From positions 2,810,001 through 2,874,000 of the forward strand of contig NZ_CP134605.1 in assembly GCF_031844685.1 (NCBI RefSeq): 64,000 nucleotides of DNA, in the 5' to 3' direction. The stretch is from Streptomyces sp. ITFR-21. GTDB lineage: Bacteria; Actinomycetota; Actinomycetes; Streptomycetales; Streptomycetaceae. The position numbers and the translations under genes are program-made. The notes under the pieces are model-generated. The model was not told the DNA's origin, ran no database searches, and saw nothing but the letters and a program-made list of their open reading frames with translations. Positions 35,526 to 44,161 of this stretch are shown one piece after another; within the stretch, counting starts at the first letter, position 1; every line of letters starts with the position of its first letter.

Positions 35526-36841
35526 CGCCAGCGGGTGGCTTCGGCGATACGCGCCGGGCTCTGGTCGGCGAAGAGGGCGATCTCGGCCCGGCGGACGGCG
35601 CGGACGGCCTCGTAGAGCGGCTCGCCGAGGGCCTCCCGCAGGACGGTCGAGCCGCTGAAGGCGTCGAGGGCGTCCGCGGCGGACTCGGGCAGCCGGGGCG
35701 GCGGGGAGGGGAGGAGGGCCGGGTCGCCGCTGACCTCGGCGGGGAGGGTGGCGGCGGCGTCGACCCCGGCGAGACCGGCGGCGATAGTGCCGCCGAGGGC
35801 GAGGTAGGGGTTGGCGGCGCCGTCGAAGCACTTGACCTCGGCGTTGGCGCTGTGGCCGGAGACCAGGCGCAGCGCGGCCTCGCGGTTCTCCGACCCCCAG
35901 CACTGGTAGGCGCCGGCCCACTGCGAGGGGACCAGCCGGAGATGGCCGGCCGGCCCCGGAGCGCCCAGCGCCAGCAGGGCGGGCAGCGCGTCGAGGACGC
36001 CGGCGAGGAAGGACTCGCCCTCCGCCGTGAGGCGGTACGGACCCCGGCCGCCGGTCATCAGGTTCCCGCCGTCGCGCCAGGCGCTGAGGTGCAGGTGGGC
36101 GCCGTTGCCGACCCCGTCGCCCGCGAAGGAGGGGGCGAAGGAGGCGCGCAGACCGTAGCGGGCGGACACGCCGCGGATCGTCTGGCGTACCAGCACGGTG
36201 CTGTCGGCGGCGGCCACCGGGCCCTCGGCGGCGACCGAGACCTCGAACTGGCCCGCCGCGTACTCGGGATGGATCTGCTGGACGTCCAGGCCCTGCGCCT
36301 CCAGCGCCTGGAGCAGGTCGCGGAGGTAGTCGGACAGGTCGGTGAACCGGCGCAGCCCGTAGGCGGGGCCGCCCTCGGCCGGGTCGGTGCCGTCCGGGCG
36401 GCGCAGGATCCACTCGACCTCGTACGCGGCCAGCAGGCTCAGCCCGCGGGCTCGGGCCCGCTCGGTCATCCGGCGGGCGAACAGCCGCTGGCAGCAGGGG
36501 TGCGGGGTGCCGTCCTGGGCGTAGCGGTCGGCCGGCGCCCACGCCCAGCCGGGCTGCGCGGCGAGCGGCACCGCGCGTTCGAGATCAGGGAACAGCCGCA
36601 GATCGCCGTCGGGGCCGCCGACGTACCGGCTGTCGGTGATCGAGTCGTCGGCGAGGAAGACGTCGAACACCGGCGACATGCCGACCCCGTGCCGTACGGC
36701 CTCGTCCAGCCGGCGCAGCGGAATGGTCTTGGTGCGGGCGATCCCGGCGTTGTCCACGACGCTGAGCGCGAGGCCGACGACGCCGTCGGCGGCAAGTCGG
36801 CTCCTGGTCAGACGGGCCTGCGCCGCCGCTTCTTCGTCCAT
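35519..36841 (-). CDS. Glutamine-synthetase-like ligase (gamma-glutamylamide synthetase type)
   Basis: 440 residues. The N-terminal beta-grasp domain contains VVDNAGIARTKTIPLRRL and the catalytic domain shows AAYEVEWIL, the GNGAHLHLSAW block that binds glutamate/ATP, and FDGAANPYLALGGTIAAGL near the C-terminus. It is shorter and more divergent than GlnA (about 470), resembling the GlnA3/GlnA4 group of Streptomyces, which gamma-glutamylate polyamines or ethanolamine. The amine used here is unknown. ATG at 36841 begins the conserved part; the region upstream is repetitive and no clear ribosome-binding site is seen, so the start is uncertain. Confidence 0.85.
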   Translation of the reverse strand: MDEEAAAQARLTRSRLAADGVVGLALSVVDNAGIARTKTIPLRRLDEAVRHGVGMSPVFDVFLADDSITDSRYVGGPDGDLRLFPDLERAVPLAAQPGWAWAPADRYAQDGTPHPCCQRLFARRMTERARARGLSLLAAYEVEWILRRPDGTDPAEGGPAYGLRRFTDLSDYLRDLLQALEAQGLDVQQIHPEYAAGQFEVSVAAEGPVAAADSTVLVRQTIRGVSARYGLRASFAPSFAGDGVGNGAHLHLSAWRDGGNLMTGGRGPYRLTAEGESFLAGVLDALPALLALGAPGPAGHLRLVPSQWAGAYQCWGSENREAALRLVSGHSANAEVKCFDGAANPYLALGGTIAAGLAGVDAAATLPAEVSGDPALLPSPPPRLPESAADALDAFSGSTVLREALGEPLYEAVRAVRRAEIALFADQSPARIAEATRWRY

Positions 36842-36929
36842 GGTCAGCCATGGTGCCGTCCGGGGGTGCGGGGAGGCGGCAGGGCGGCGGGTGTCGGAAT
36901 CGGCAGTCCTTGCGAGCGTTCCCACCGGG

Positions 36930-37033
36930 GCGCGGAGCCGGGGGCTGCGGACCGGGGCGCGAGCTGCGGGCGCGGACCGGGGCGCGGAGCCGCGGGCGCG
37001 GACCGGGGCGCGGAGCCGCGGGCGCGGACCGGG
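36930..37033. repeat. 26-bp tandem repeat upstream of the glutamine-synthetase-like gene
   Basis: Two perfect 26-base units (36966-36991 and 36992-37017, beginning GCGGGCGCGGACC and ending GCGCGGAGCC) are flanked by a partial copy on each side. They lie in the 351-base gap before 37193, directly in the expected promoter area. Near the right end of the gap, CCGCCCTCAA occurs in four tandem copies (about 37169-37212) and runs into the GNAT coding end. Confidence 0.85.
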
Positions 37034-37192
37034 CTGCGGGCCGGGGGCTGCGGGCGCGGGGCCGGGAGCTTGCACAGCTGGGGCGCCGCCCGTCGGCCCG
37101 TTTGCCGGGAGGCACCGGGGGCCGGCCCGTGGACGTGCCTGCCGGCTCCCGCCGTCGCTCGGGCCGGCGTCCTCAGCCGCCCTCAACCGCCC

Positions 37193-37735
37193 TCAACCGC
37201 CCTCAACCGCCCTCAGCAGGTCGGGGCCGACGTAGCACCGCACGGCGACCCGGCGCCCGTCGCCGTAGGGGTGCTGTGCCCCGCCGATGGCCCGCCAGCC
37301 CAGGCGCTCGTACAGGCGGACGGCGGCGGAGTCCCTCTCGACCACGTCAAGCACCAGGCGTAAGGACCGCGCCCGCCCGAAGGACATGGCCTCCCGCATC
37401 AACCGCTCCCCCACCGCCTGCCCGCGGGCGCCGCGTACGACGAACAGCCGTGACACCACGCCGATCCGCGAGTCGTCCTCGCCGCTCTGCTCCCGCCACA
37501 GGGCCACCGCCCCTTCGTCGCCCTGGGGACGTCTGACCGCGACGTGCCCCACGATGACCCCGTCCGCCTCCGCGACCCACGCCCGGACGACGCCCGGCGG
37601 CCTGACCGTCGCCTCGGGCCGGGCCACGCCGTACACCGGGTAGCCGTCCGTCCCGTGCACCTCCACCAGCGCCGCGGCGGCGCCCGCCACGTCCTGGTCC
37701 CTCATCGGTCGGACCACGGTCACGGGATCGCTCAT
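37193..37735 (-). CDS. GNAT-family N-acetyltransferase
   Basis: 180 residues. It begins VTVVRPMRDQDVAGAA. The acetyl-CoA-binding motif A reads VVSRLFVVRGARGQAVGERLM near residues 108-128, where RGQAVG is the R/Q-x-x-G-x-G/A loop. Motif B (RLYERLGWRAIGG) follows. It acetylates an amine on an unknown substrate. GGAGGCAGG precedes the ATG. The start overlaps the stop of the upstream small membrane protein as ATGA, so the two are translationally coupled. The C-terminal end overlaps 10-bp tandem repeats. Confidence 0.88.
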   Translation of the reverse strand: MSDPVTVVRPMRDQDVAGAAAALVEVHGTDGYPVYGVARPEATVRPPGVVRAWVAEADGVIVGHVAVRRPQGDEGAVALWREQSGEDDSRIGVVSRLFVVRGARGQAVGERLMREAMSFGRARSLRLVLDVVERDSAAVRLYERLGWRAIGGAQHPYGDGRRVAVRCYVGPDLLRAVEGG

Positions 37736-38031
37736 CCTGCCTCCGCTCTGGGATCGTCTCCGCCCGCGGGCGCGGCACGGCCCGTACGGCGCGGCGGGCG
37801 CGGGGTGGGTGGTCGTCCGGACGGCGTCGCCGCCCGCCCGCCGGGCCCCGGCGCCGCGCCCAGCGCCGACGCCACCCCCCAGCGCGCTCCGGCGTCCCCG
37901 ATCAGCGACCACAGCGCCCACACCCCGCACACCACCGTCGGCACCGCGAACGCGACCGCGGCCACCCCGCCCGCCACCAACCAGCGCACCCCACGACCCA
38001 CCGAGCCACCCCCGACCCCAGCCCCTGACAT
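37732..38031 (-). CDS. Small membrane protein coupled to the acetyltransferase
   Basis: 99 residues with one strong hydrophobic segment, possibly two (WLVAGGVAAVAFAVPTVVCG onward, about residues 15-45), and an Ala/Pro/Arg-rich tail. The stop overlaps the acetyltransferase start as ATGA. The frame continues upstream into a transposase fragment (to 38298), but ATG at 38031 gives a normal membrane protein and is preferred. No family was recognised. Confidence 0.55.
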   Translation of the reverse strand: MSGAGVGGGSVGRGVRWLVAGGVAAVAFAVPTVVCGVWALWSLIGDAGARWGVASALGAAPGPGGRAATPSGRPPTPRPPRRTGRAAPAGGDDPRAEAG

Positions 38032-38159
38032 ACCGTCACCACCATGCCACCCGACGCCCCCTCCCGCAGGACAGTGCGAGGCCGGTAGCCGCCCACGGCG
38101 TCCCGCAGCCGAGCGTCCGCGTGGGGGACGGCCAAGCACCACCCATCGTTCACGCGCCG

Positions 38160-38298
38160 CCCCGGCATGGCGTGCCCACCCGAACGCCGTGTTGCGATTC
38201 ATTCCCACTGCACGAGCCGCAGCGGTGATGCTGCCGTTCTCCCTGTCCGGCGCCTCGAAGAACACCGCCTTCAGCACCTCGAAATTTACGATCCCCAC
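38160..38298 (-). pseudogene. N-terminal remnant of a transposase
   Basis: A GTG-started frame encodes NFEVLKAVFFEA, then NGSITAAARAVGMNRNTAFGWARHAG, which looks like the N-terminal helix-turn-helix of an IS30-type transposase. The rest of the enzyme is missing; the frame runs into the small membrane protein. Just upstream lies an imperfect inverted repeat, GATCCCCACAACTCCCTG (38290-38307) with CAGGATGTTGCGGGGATC (38313-38330). It sits about 100 bases outside the left boundary of the tRNA-Lys element. Confidence 0.6.
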
Positions 38299-38401
38299 AA
38301 CTCCCTGAACTCCAGGATGTTGCGGGGATCAATAGAACCCGCCTCTCCGGCGGCCGGGGCACCATACCCGCAGGTCAGCGGCTCCCTCGGGAGCCGGACC
38401 T

Positions 38402-38442
38402 CGTAGGCCGCGTGGGACTCGAACCCACAATCAATGGATTAA
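38402..38442. other. Left attachment repeat (copy of the tRNA-Lys 3' end)
   Basis: The segment matches 50980-51020 at 39 of 41 positions; differences are at 38411 and 38431. Homology continues outward in register: 38354-38378 matches 50932-50956 at 23 of 25 positions, and the gap of 23 bases between the two matching blocks has the same length on both sides. Confidence 0.9.
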
Positions 38443-38628
38443 CCTCGCTGTTTCGGTTGGGCTTTGCTGAGCTGGGCTGACGTCTCTTTTCGGTGGTCGT
38501 CGCCGTTTGTGGCTGGGTGGGTATGGCTTTGGCCCGACGCTGGGTCGGGTGCTCCAGGGTTCCTCGGGTCGTAGGTGAACAGGGCTGGGCCATGGGTCAG
38601 GTGGCTGGTCTGGGCAGTGCCGCGAGGT

Positions 38629-40079
38629 GCGTGAATGCCTTGGTCAGCTCATTTCGCCAGGGTCAGGTAGCGGCGATCCGCAGGTGGAGGCGTCGTCCTC
38701 CGCGGGTGAGGCGGGCTGCTGCGTGCAGCAGGCGGTAGCGGAGTTTCTTCGGCTCGGCTGTGGCCAGTTCGCCGTCCAGCAGGAGGGTCTGGGTCCAGGC
38801 GAGCAGGTCGATGGCGGTCAGGGCCAGCTCCAGCCACGCGGTGTTGATGGCGAAGTGGCGGGAGGGGAAGCGGCCGAAGCCGGTGGTCTTGCCGCAGCGG
38901 ATGCGGTCCTCGACGCGGGCATGTCCGCGGTGGCGGACCTCCAGGAATTGCAGCGAGCCTTCGCCGACGGGAGTGTCGGTGAGGAACGCCTGGTGGCGCA
39001 TGCCCTCGTCGAGGTCGAACAGCGACAACTGCGCTCCGGGGTGCGGGCGTTCGCGCCGGACGATGAGGCGTGTGCCGTCGGGGTGGCCGGTCAGGTCGAC
39101 CATGCCGGTCGGCTCGGCGACCTGCGCGCCGGCCCGCAGGGTGCCGTCCTGCTCCAGAGCCGGGTGCCAGAACCGGTCGGGCAGGGCCCGGACCGCCCGG
39201 CGGACGGGTTCGGTGACCGCGTATCCCACGGAGAAGGACGTGCGGATGCCCCGGTCCCGCAGGGAGCGCAGGTGGGCGAGGAAGGTTTTCGCGCCTCCGG
39301 CGCTGTCGGCGCGGACCAGGATCGGGGTGCCGTGGCGGTGGGCGTCGGGGATCTGGGCCAGGGCCCGGTCGAGAACGGTGATGTGGTCGCTGGCGGTGTT
39401 CGCGCCGGCGTTGCCCGGCCGCAGCAGTCCGGCCAGGGCCTCGCCGGTGTTGTCCAGGAAGCACAGCAGCGGGTGGTAGCCGAAGCCGCGTTTGTAGGTG
39501 GGTGCCGCCTGTTCCTTGTCGGAGTGGCAGGTCACCAGGGTGGCATCGATGTCCAGGACCAGGCCGGGCAGGTCCCGGCCACCTGCGCGGGCCGCTGCTA
39601 TGCCGCCTTTGGTCTCGGCGGCCTGCAGCCAGGCGACGTCACGGGCGGCGGCCCTGGCCGAGCGCAGCCCGGCGAGTGCGGCCGGGTCGATGCCGGCCAG
39701 CAGACGCCAGGCGGTCGGAGTGGAAGCGACCGGGCCGAACACGCCGGGCTGGTCGCGCAACAGGGCCAAGTCGGAGATGGCCTGGCCGCCGTCGGCGAGC
39801 ATCACTGCCACATCGACAGCGACCCGGCCGGGGTCGTGCCCGGTGCCCCGTGGCCGCAGCCGGCGCAGCGTGTCGGTGAAGGCCCCCGTCAGGCCGGTGG
39901 CGTCGGCGAGGTCGGCCAGCAGACGCGACCCGGCGTGACTGACCACTCCGCGACCGTCGGCCGACACGACCAGCGCGGGGCGTGACCCGGTAGTCTGCAC
40001 GCAGAAAGTGCCTTCTCGCTGTGATGACAGAAGCCCTAGACAAGCCTCATCATCCCAGCTCAGAAGGCACTTTCGCGTT
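38629..40079 (-). mobile_element. IS1380-family insertion sequence
   Basis: It contains one transposase gene of the IS1380 family. The right end carries GCGAAAGTGCCTTCT (read inward, ending at about 40076). A weaker match, GCGTGAATGCCTTGGTCAGCTC, is at about 38630-38651 on the left. A second copy of the AAAGTGCCTTCT motif lies inside at 40004-40015, facing the outer one. Exact ends and target duplication could not be fixed. Confidence 0.65.
38663..40000 (-). CDS. IS1380-family transposase
   Basis: 445 residues. A DDE transposase of the IS1380 type: LVLDIDATLVTCHSDKEQA holds the first Asp, ILVRADSAGGAKTFL the second, and RIRCGKTTGFGRFPSRHFAINTAWLELA holds the Tyr/Glu-region block near the C-terminus. 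The gene is intact with no frameshift, so the element may still be active. The start codon is close to the right terminal motif, which may contain its promoter. Confidence 0.92.
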   Translation of the reverse strand: MQTTGSRPALVVSADGRGVVSHAGSRLLADLADATGLTGAFTDTLRRLRPRGTGHDPGRVAVDVAVMLADGGQAISDLALLRDQPGVFGPVASTPTAWRLLAGIDPAALAGLRSARAAARDVAWLQAAETKGGIAAARAGGRDLPGLVLDIDATLVTCHSDKEQAAPTYKRGFGYHPLLCFLDNTGEALAGLLRPGNAGANTASDHITVLDRALAQIPDAHRHGTPILVRADSAGGAKTFLAHLRSLRDRGIRTSFSVGYAVTEPVRRAVRALPDRFWHPALEQDGTLRAGAQVAEPTGMVDLTGHPDGTRLIVRRERPHPGAQLSLFDLDEGMRHQAFLTDTPVGEGSLQFLEVRHRGHARVEDRIRCGKTTGFGRFPSRHFAINTAWLELALTAIDLLAWTQTLLLDGELATAEPKKLRYRLLHAAARLTRGGRRLHLRIAAT

Positions 40080-40151
40080 CCCGCTCAAGATCCGGACACC
40101 ACTGCAAACGAAACGCGGAGGCTAACCGCTCGCCTACCCGTGGAGGTCGTC

Positions 40152-41318
40152 GTGACCGCACACCCGCTCCTCACCACAGACAGAGAGACGTCGTACAGTC
40201 CGGCACCACTCCTCGTCGCCAGCCCGTTCCTCGGCCAGTACCTGCTCGTCCAGCCCGGTCACGCGGCGGGCGTGCGCATCCCCGAAGTCCGTTACGAAGA
40301 GCTGCGGGGCGCTACCGTCAACGATCAGAAGGCCCCGGCCTGGCTGGTCGACGCCGCCGCGCGAGCGTGGGGCACGGAGCTTCCGCAGACCCGCCTCCGT
40401 GACTTTCTTCTCGTCCGGGAGCAGTCCCGGTACGGCTATGCCAAAGCGTCGTGGGAGATCAACCTCGGTTGCGACTACGACTGCGAGTTCTGCTACCTCG
40501 GAGAGAAGCGCTTCGCCGGCCTGAACTGGAATGGCAAGCAGCAACTGCTCCGTGTGATGCGAGACGCCGGGGTCCTGTGGTTGCAGATCACCGGTGGGGA
40601 GGCGCTGATCGATCGCGAGTTCGGTGCGGCGTACGAGTACGCCCACCAGCTCGGCATGATGGTCCAGGTCTCGTCCAACGGTTCGTCGCTGCGGAAGCGG
40701 CCGATCCGGGAGCTGTTCGCCCGGCGGCGTCCGTATCGCCTGACAGTGAGCCTATACGGGGCGACCGCCGGAACGTACGACGCGGTCACGAGGAACCGCG
40801 GGGCCTTCGGCCGGTTCGTGGAGGGCCTGGACGCCGCCGGCGAGGACAGGCTGCCGATCCGGCTCAACGTGATCGTCTCGGACGACAACGCCCACGAGGT
40901 CGATGCCATGGTCCGGCTGGCCGAGGCGTACGGCTTCCCGTACCAGGTGTACACGAGCATATCGCCCACGATCGACGGCGAAGCGAACCCGCTGGCGACC
41001 CAGGCCCACGACCACCTGCGCCCCCGAAGCGTCTTCACCGGCTGCAACGCCGGCCACACCTTCTTCCACGTCGATCCGCACGGCATCGCGTCAATCTGCA
41101 AGGTCGGCCGCGACCCGAGCGTGAATCTCATCACGGAGGGCATCGAAGCCCTCCCCCGGCTCGGCGGAATCGCCGAGTCCCTACAGCTCCGCACCGGTGG
41201 TTGCTCCGGCTGCACGATCGCGGGCACGTGCCGCACGTGTCGCCCGCTGGCCAAGCTCTACCAGGAGGCGGGGGACCAACGAGAGCTCTACTGCCAACAC
41301 GGAGGTTATGGATCATGA
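40152..41318 (+). CDS. Radical SAM enzyme with SPASM-like C-terminus, probable peptide-modifying enzyme
   Basis: 388 residues. The radical SAM cluster motif CDYDCEFC (Cys 107, 111, 114) is followed by the ITGGEALID glycine motif, SSNGSSLR, and barrel strands up to about residue 290. The C-terminal domain has GCNAGHTFFHVDPHGIASICKVGR and a second Cys cluster (Cys 351, 354, 360, 363 and 381), as in SPASM/twitch domains that bind auxiliary iron-sulfur clusters. The N-terminal 100 residues could bind a leader peptide, but no RRE domain is certain. GTG at 40152 follows GGAGG. Its stop overlaps the start of the 70-residue peptide gene as ATGA, which suggests that the peptide is the substrate. Confidence 0.88.
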   Translation: MTAHPLLTTDRETSYSPAPLLVASPFLGQYLLVQPGHAAGVRIPEVRYEELRGATVNDQKAPAWLVDAAARAWGTELPQTRLRDFLLVREQSRYGYAKASWEINLGCDYDCEFCYLGEKRFAGLNWNGKQQLLRVMRDAGVLWLQITGGEALIDREFGAAYEYAHQLGMMVQVSSNGSSLRKRPIRELFARRRPYRLTVSLYGATAGTYDAVTRNRGAFGRFVEGLDAAGEDRLPIRLNVIVSDDNAHEVDAMVRLAEAYGFPYQVYTSISPTIDGEANPLATQAHDHLRPRSVFTGCNAGHTFFHVDPHGIASICKVGRDPSVNLITEGIEALPRLGGIAESLQLRTGGCSGCTIAGTCRTCRPLAKLYQEAGDQRELYCQHGGYGS

Positions 41319-41527
41319 CTCCACCAGCCGCAGCCCTGGCCCCGCAGCGTCAGCCGGTATCGGTCACCATCGGCTTGCGCCCGCCCGCCGAGCGGACCGG
41401 CATCCTGCCGGTGCCGCTGACCATCGCTCCGATCAGGGACGACGAGTTCCAGATCATCGCCGACCTGGACGAGGCGGCCGAGGCCGCCGAGTGCTCCTGC
41501 TCGGCGGGCGACGACCAGCCGTACTAA
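41315..41527 (+). CDS. Candidate RiPP precursor peptide
   Basis: 70 residues, coupled to the radical SAM gene by an ATGA overlap and with its own GGAGG at 41301. The N-terminal 40 residues are Pro/Ala/Val-rich (leader-like), followed by an acidic segment DDEFQIIADLDEAAEAAE and the C-terminal end CSCSAGDDQPY, with Cys at 60 and 62 and Tyr last. The placing of residues that radical SAM enzymes crosslink or alter (Cys, Asp, Tyr) at the C-terminus is as expected for a modified core. No known precursor family was recognised; the EFQI segment faintly recalls FxLD-type leaders. Function is inferred. Confidence 0.7.
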   Translation: MTPPAAALAPQRQPVSVTIGLRPPAERTGILPVPLTIAPIRDDEFQIIADLDEAAEAAECSCSAGDDQPY

Positions 41528-41613
41528 CCCCAGCGGGCGCGCCCAGTGCCGCTCCGGTCGTAAGCTGACCGGGGCGGCACCCCATTCCCCCAGGAGTCAA
41601 GGAACAGCGCGTC

Positions 41614-42423
41614 GTGTCCATGTCCCGTATCTCCTTCGAGCAGCTTCCCGCCGAGGTCCGCCAGGCCATCGCCGACAAGACCGGCGCTGTCCAGCAGGCG
41701 GTGACCGCGCCCGGCGGCATGAACTCCGGCATCGCCTCCGTGCTCGACACGGACAGCGGTCCGGTCTTCGTGAAGGGCATCCCGGCCGACCATCCACAGG
41801 TGGGTGCGCAGCGCCGTGAGGCGGCGGTGGCCGCGCAGCTGCCCGCCTCGTGCCCGCGCCTGTTCTGGCACTTGGAACTCGACGGCTGGAGCCTCCTCGG
41901 CTACGAGGTGATCGACGGCCGCCACGCCGACTACGCCCCCGGCTCCCCAGACCTGCCGCTCGTGGAAGCGGCGCTCGCCGAACTACAAGGGATCACGGCA
42001 CCGGCTGACGTCGACATCAAGCAGGCCGTGGACCGGTGGGCGGAGTACGCGCCACCTGGCACGTTGCAGCATTTCGACGGTGACGCGCTGCTGCACACGG
42101 ACTTCGCCCCGGACAACGTCCTGATCGCTGGAGGCCGGGCGCGGCTCATCGACTGGGCATGGCCGACACGCGGCGCCGGATGGATCGACCCGGGCGCCCT
42201 GGCGCTCCGCCTTATGGAGGCCGGCCACCTGGTCGAGGCCGCGATCGAATTCGCGGGCCACTTCCCGTCGTGGCGCAGCGCACCGCCCGAAGCGCTCGCG
42301 GCGTTCGGTACGGCGACCGCATCGCTGTGGCGGGAGATCGCAGGGCAGGACGGCGCGGTGTGGAAACGGGCGATGGCGGAGCAGGCGGCGTCGCTGGCAC
42401 GCGTCCTCAGCACGAATCAGTAG
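41614..42423 (+). CDS. Aminoglycoside-phosphotransferase-fold kinase beside the radical SAM gene
   Basis: 269 residues. The fold is shown by VFVKGI (nucleotide-binding Lys), HTDFAPDNVL (His161, Asp163 and Asn168, the catalytic loop) and LIDWAWPT (Asp180, metal-binding). The family phosphorylates small molecules or proteins. Position directly after the peptide gene, in the same direction with an 86-base gap, suggests a role in maturing, modifying or resisting the product; an antibiotic-resistance role cannot be excluded. GTG at 41614 is preceded by AAGGAA; ATG at 41620 is an alternative. Confidence 0.85.
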   Translation: MSMSRISFEQLPAEVRQAIADKTGAVQQAVTAPGGMNSGIASVLDTDSGPVFVKGIPADHPQVGAQRREAAVAAQLPASCPRLFWHLELDGWSLLGYEVIDGRHADYAPGSPDLPLVEAALAELQGITAPADVDIKQAVDRWAEYAPPGTLQHFDGDALLHTDFAPDNVLIAGGRARLIDWAWPTRGAGWIDPGALALRLMEAGHLVEAAIEFAGHFPSWRSAPPEALAAFGTATASLWREIAGQDGAVWKRAMAEQAASLARVLSTNQ

Positions 42424-42544
42424 CCGAGGACGGCTCCGGCAAAAGTCCGGTACCGGAGTGGGGAGCATCGCGCACGCCGAACGGCTGCTCTACGGCCGCG
42501 CTGCGTCTTCTTCCCCAAGACCCGGGCGCCCTCGCTCGGGTACT

Positions 42545-42572
42545 CGTGTCCTCGTCCCCCGGCGAGGACACG
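42545..42572. terminator. Hairpin after the kinase gene
   Basis: Arms CGTGTCCTCG (42545-42554) and CGAGGACACG (42563-42572) pair perfectly with an 8-base loop. It lies in the 340-base gap between convergent genes. The gap also contains the 13-mer ACAACTTGCTGCG twice (42606 and 42644). No gene is seen there. Confidence 0.7.
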
Positions 42573-42763
42573 TGCGCAGGACGGGCGGTAGGACCGTCCG
42601 ACGCGACAACTTGCTGCGTCGGGGCGTAAGGACCCCTTGCCCCACAACTTGCTGCGCCGCAGATCGCCTGTGTCCAGCGCTGCCGTGCCCGGCGCTTCTC
42701 GTACTTCGGTCCGCGTTCTCACCGGAGACGGTGAGCGACCCGTCCCACCCGTTGCGCTCCTGG

Positions 42764-43933
42764 TCAGCGCAGGTACGGGTGGAATCCTGGTGCGGGTCGA
42801 CCCGTTGCGGGACAACGACCCGTCCCCGTGCTGACCTGCACGGGGACGGGTGGGGCGGGTGGATGCGGGTCAGCCCTCGCCGCCTGGGGCCGTCTCCGGT
42901 CGAGGGCAGCCTGCCGGGCTCGCTGCGGCCAGCCGCCTCCAGCGAGGTCGGCGACGGCCACCAGCGGCTCCCACGTGTCCGCCGCCCGGTCCTCCACCGG
43001 CAGCGCGGGCTCCATAGCCGCCGCCGTATCGGTCAACGGCACCAGCCACCCGGCCAGCCGGTCCCGCAGAACGTGCAGCAGCGGGGTGTCGCGACGAGAG
43101 CGGAACGGCAGTACCGTCTCCCCCGGTCCGCGCCTGCGCATCCGGACCACGACCGCCCGGTCCATGATCGTGTCCGGCAGGTCCCCGATCCCGGCCAGTG
43201 CCGCCATCGCGAAGGTGGCGAACTTGGTGGGTTTGTGCTCCGGCCCGACGACCCGAGTGGTGGGCCGGTTTCGCTGGTGACCGGAGTTGAGCAGGCCGCG
43301 CATCTCCTCGTTCTTCTCCGCGACCTTGACGCTGCCGAAGATGGTGTCCGCCTCGTCCACCAGCAGTGTCGGCGGCTGCTCGGTGATCGACCGGAAGATC
43401 GCCGCCGGGGTCGAGTTGACCGTGATGAAGGGGTCATGGACGGTGTCGTGCAGCACGTCCAGCAGCCGCGACTTCCCGCACCGCTTCGCCGGGCCGACCA
43501 CCGCCAGGCGCGGCGCGTGCTGCCACGCCGGTTGCAGATGAGTGGCCGCGACCCACAAGGTGACCGCGTCCAGGGCCTCACCGCTCGGCATGACCACGTA
43601 CCGGGCAATGGCTGACCGCAGCTCGGTCAGCAGGTCAGCGCCCTCCGAGAGCGCACTCCTCGGCGGTGGATCGACCGGACCCGTCGGCTGACCGACCGGG
43701 GTGACCGGCTCCCGGTCAGTGACCGCGGTCAGGCGTCCGGCTGTTCCGGTCAGCCGGTCAGTAACCGGAAGAGGCCCGGTCACCACAGCCGACTGGTCGC
43801 CGGACGGATTCGGCTTGGCGGTCAGTTCCGCGAGCGGCTGCCGCGTCGTACGTTCCGGCTGACCGGGTACGGTGACCGGCGGCCAGGCTGCCGCAGGGGG
43901 TGCGTCGCGGACAGCCGTTGTCATAGGCTCCAT
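42764..43933 (-). pseudogene. Truncated DUF3631-type ATPase of the second element
   Basis: The first 330 residues correspond to the ATPase encoded at 5914-7080 of the AICE: a Pro/Thr-rich N-terminus, VVGPAKRCGKSRLL (P-loop), TLLVDEADTIFG (Walker B), AVVVRMRRRGPGE and TWEPLVAVADLAGGGWP. After the segment WPQRARQAALD the sequence no longer matches; the frame runs through a 14-base hairpin and ends in low-complexity sequence. The DUF3631 C-terminus is therefore missing and the protein is probably inactive or altered. ATG at 43933 is preceded by GAGGAG. Confidence 0.75.
42818..42851. terminator. Strong hairpin inside the truncated ATPase end
   Basis: Arms ACCCGTCCCCGTGC (42818-42831) and GCACGGGGACGGGT (42838-42851) are perfect 14-base complements with the loop TGACCT. 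It probably marks foreign DNA joined to the broken gene. Confidence 0.8.
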
Positions 43934-44161
43934 GGGTAGCTCCTCGACCGGTGGGTGCAGGCTGGCCGGCCCGCCCCACCTGGGTTGATCGTTTCTGGCG
44001 TACAGGGGAGTTGTGAGCCTCCGGCGTTGGCGCGTCGGGGGCTCGTTCGTTCTCGGCGGTTGGCGCCGCGCGAGCGACCACGGACAGTACGACGAACGCG
44101 CGCAGCAGTCCACGGGATCTTCGGCGGCGTCCAACGGGCGCGCGTACCGGGGCCATGCACA

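Noticed and set aside
41614..42423. Firm call as an aminoglycoside-resistance gene
   Set aside because: Only the general kinase fold is seen; the context is a radical SAM peptide module and substrate residues cannot be assigned.
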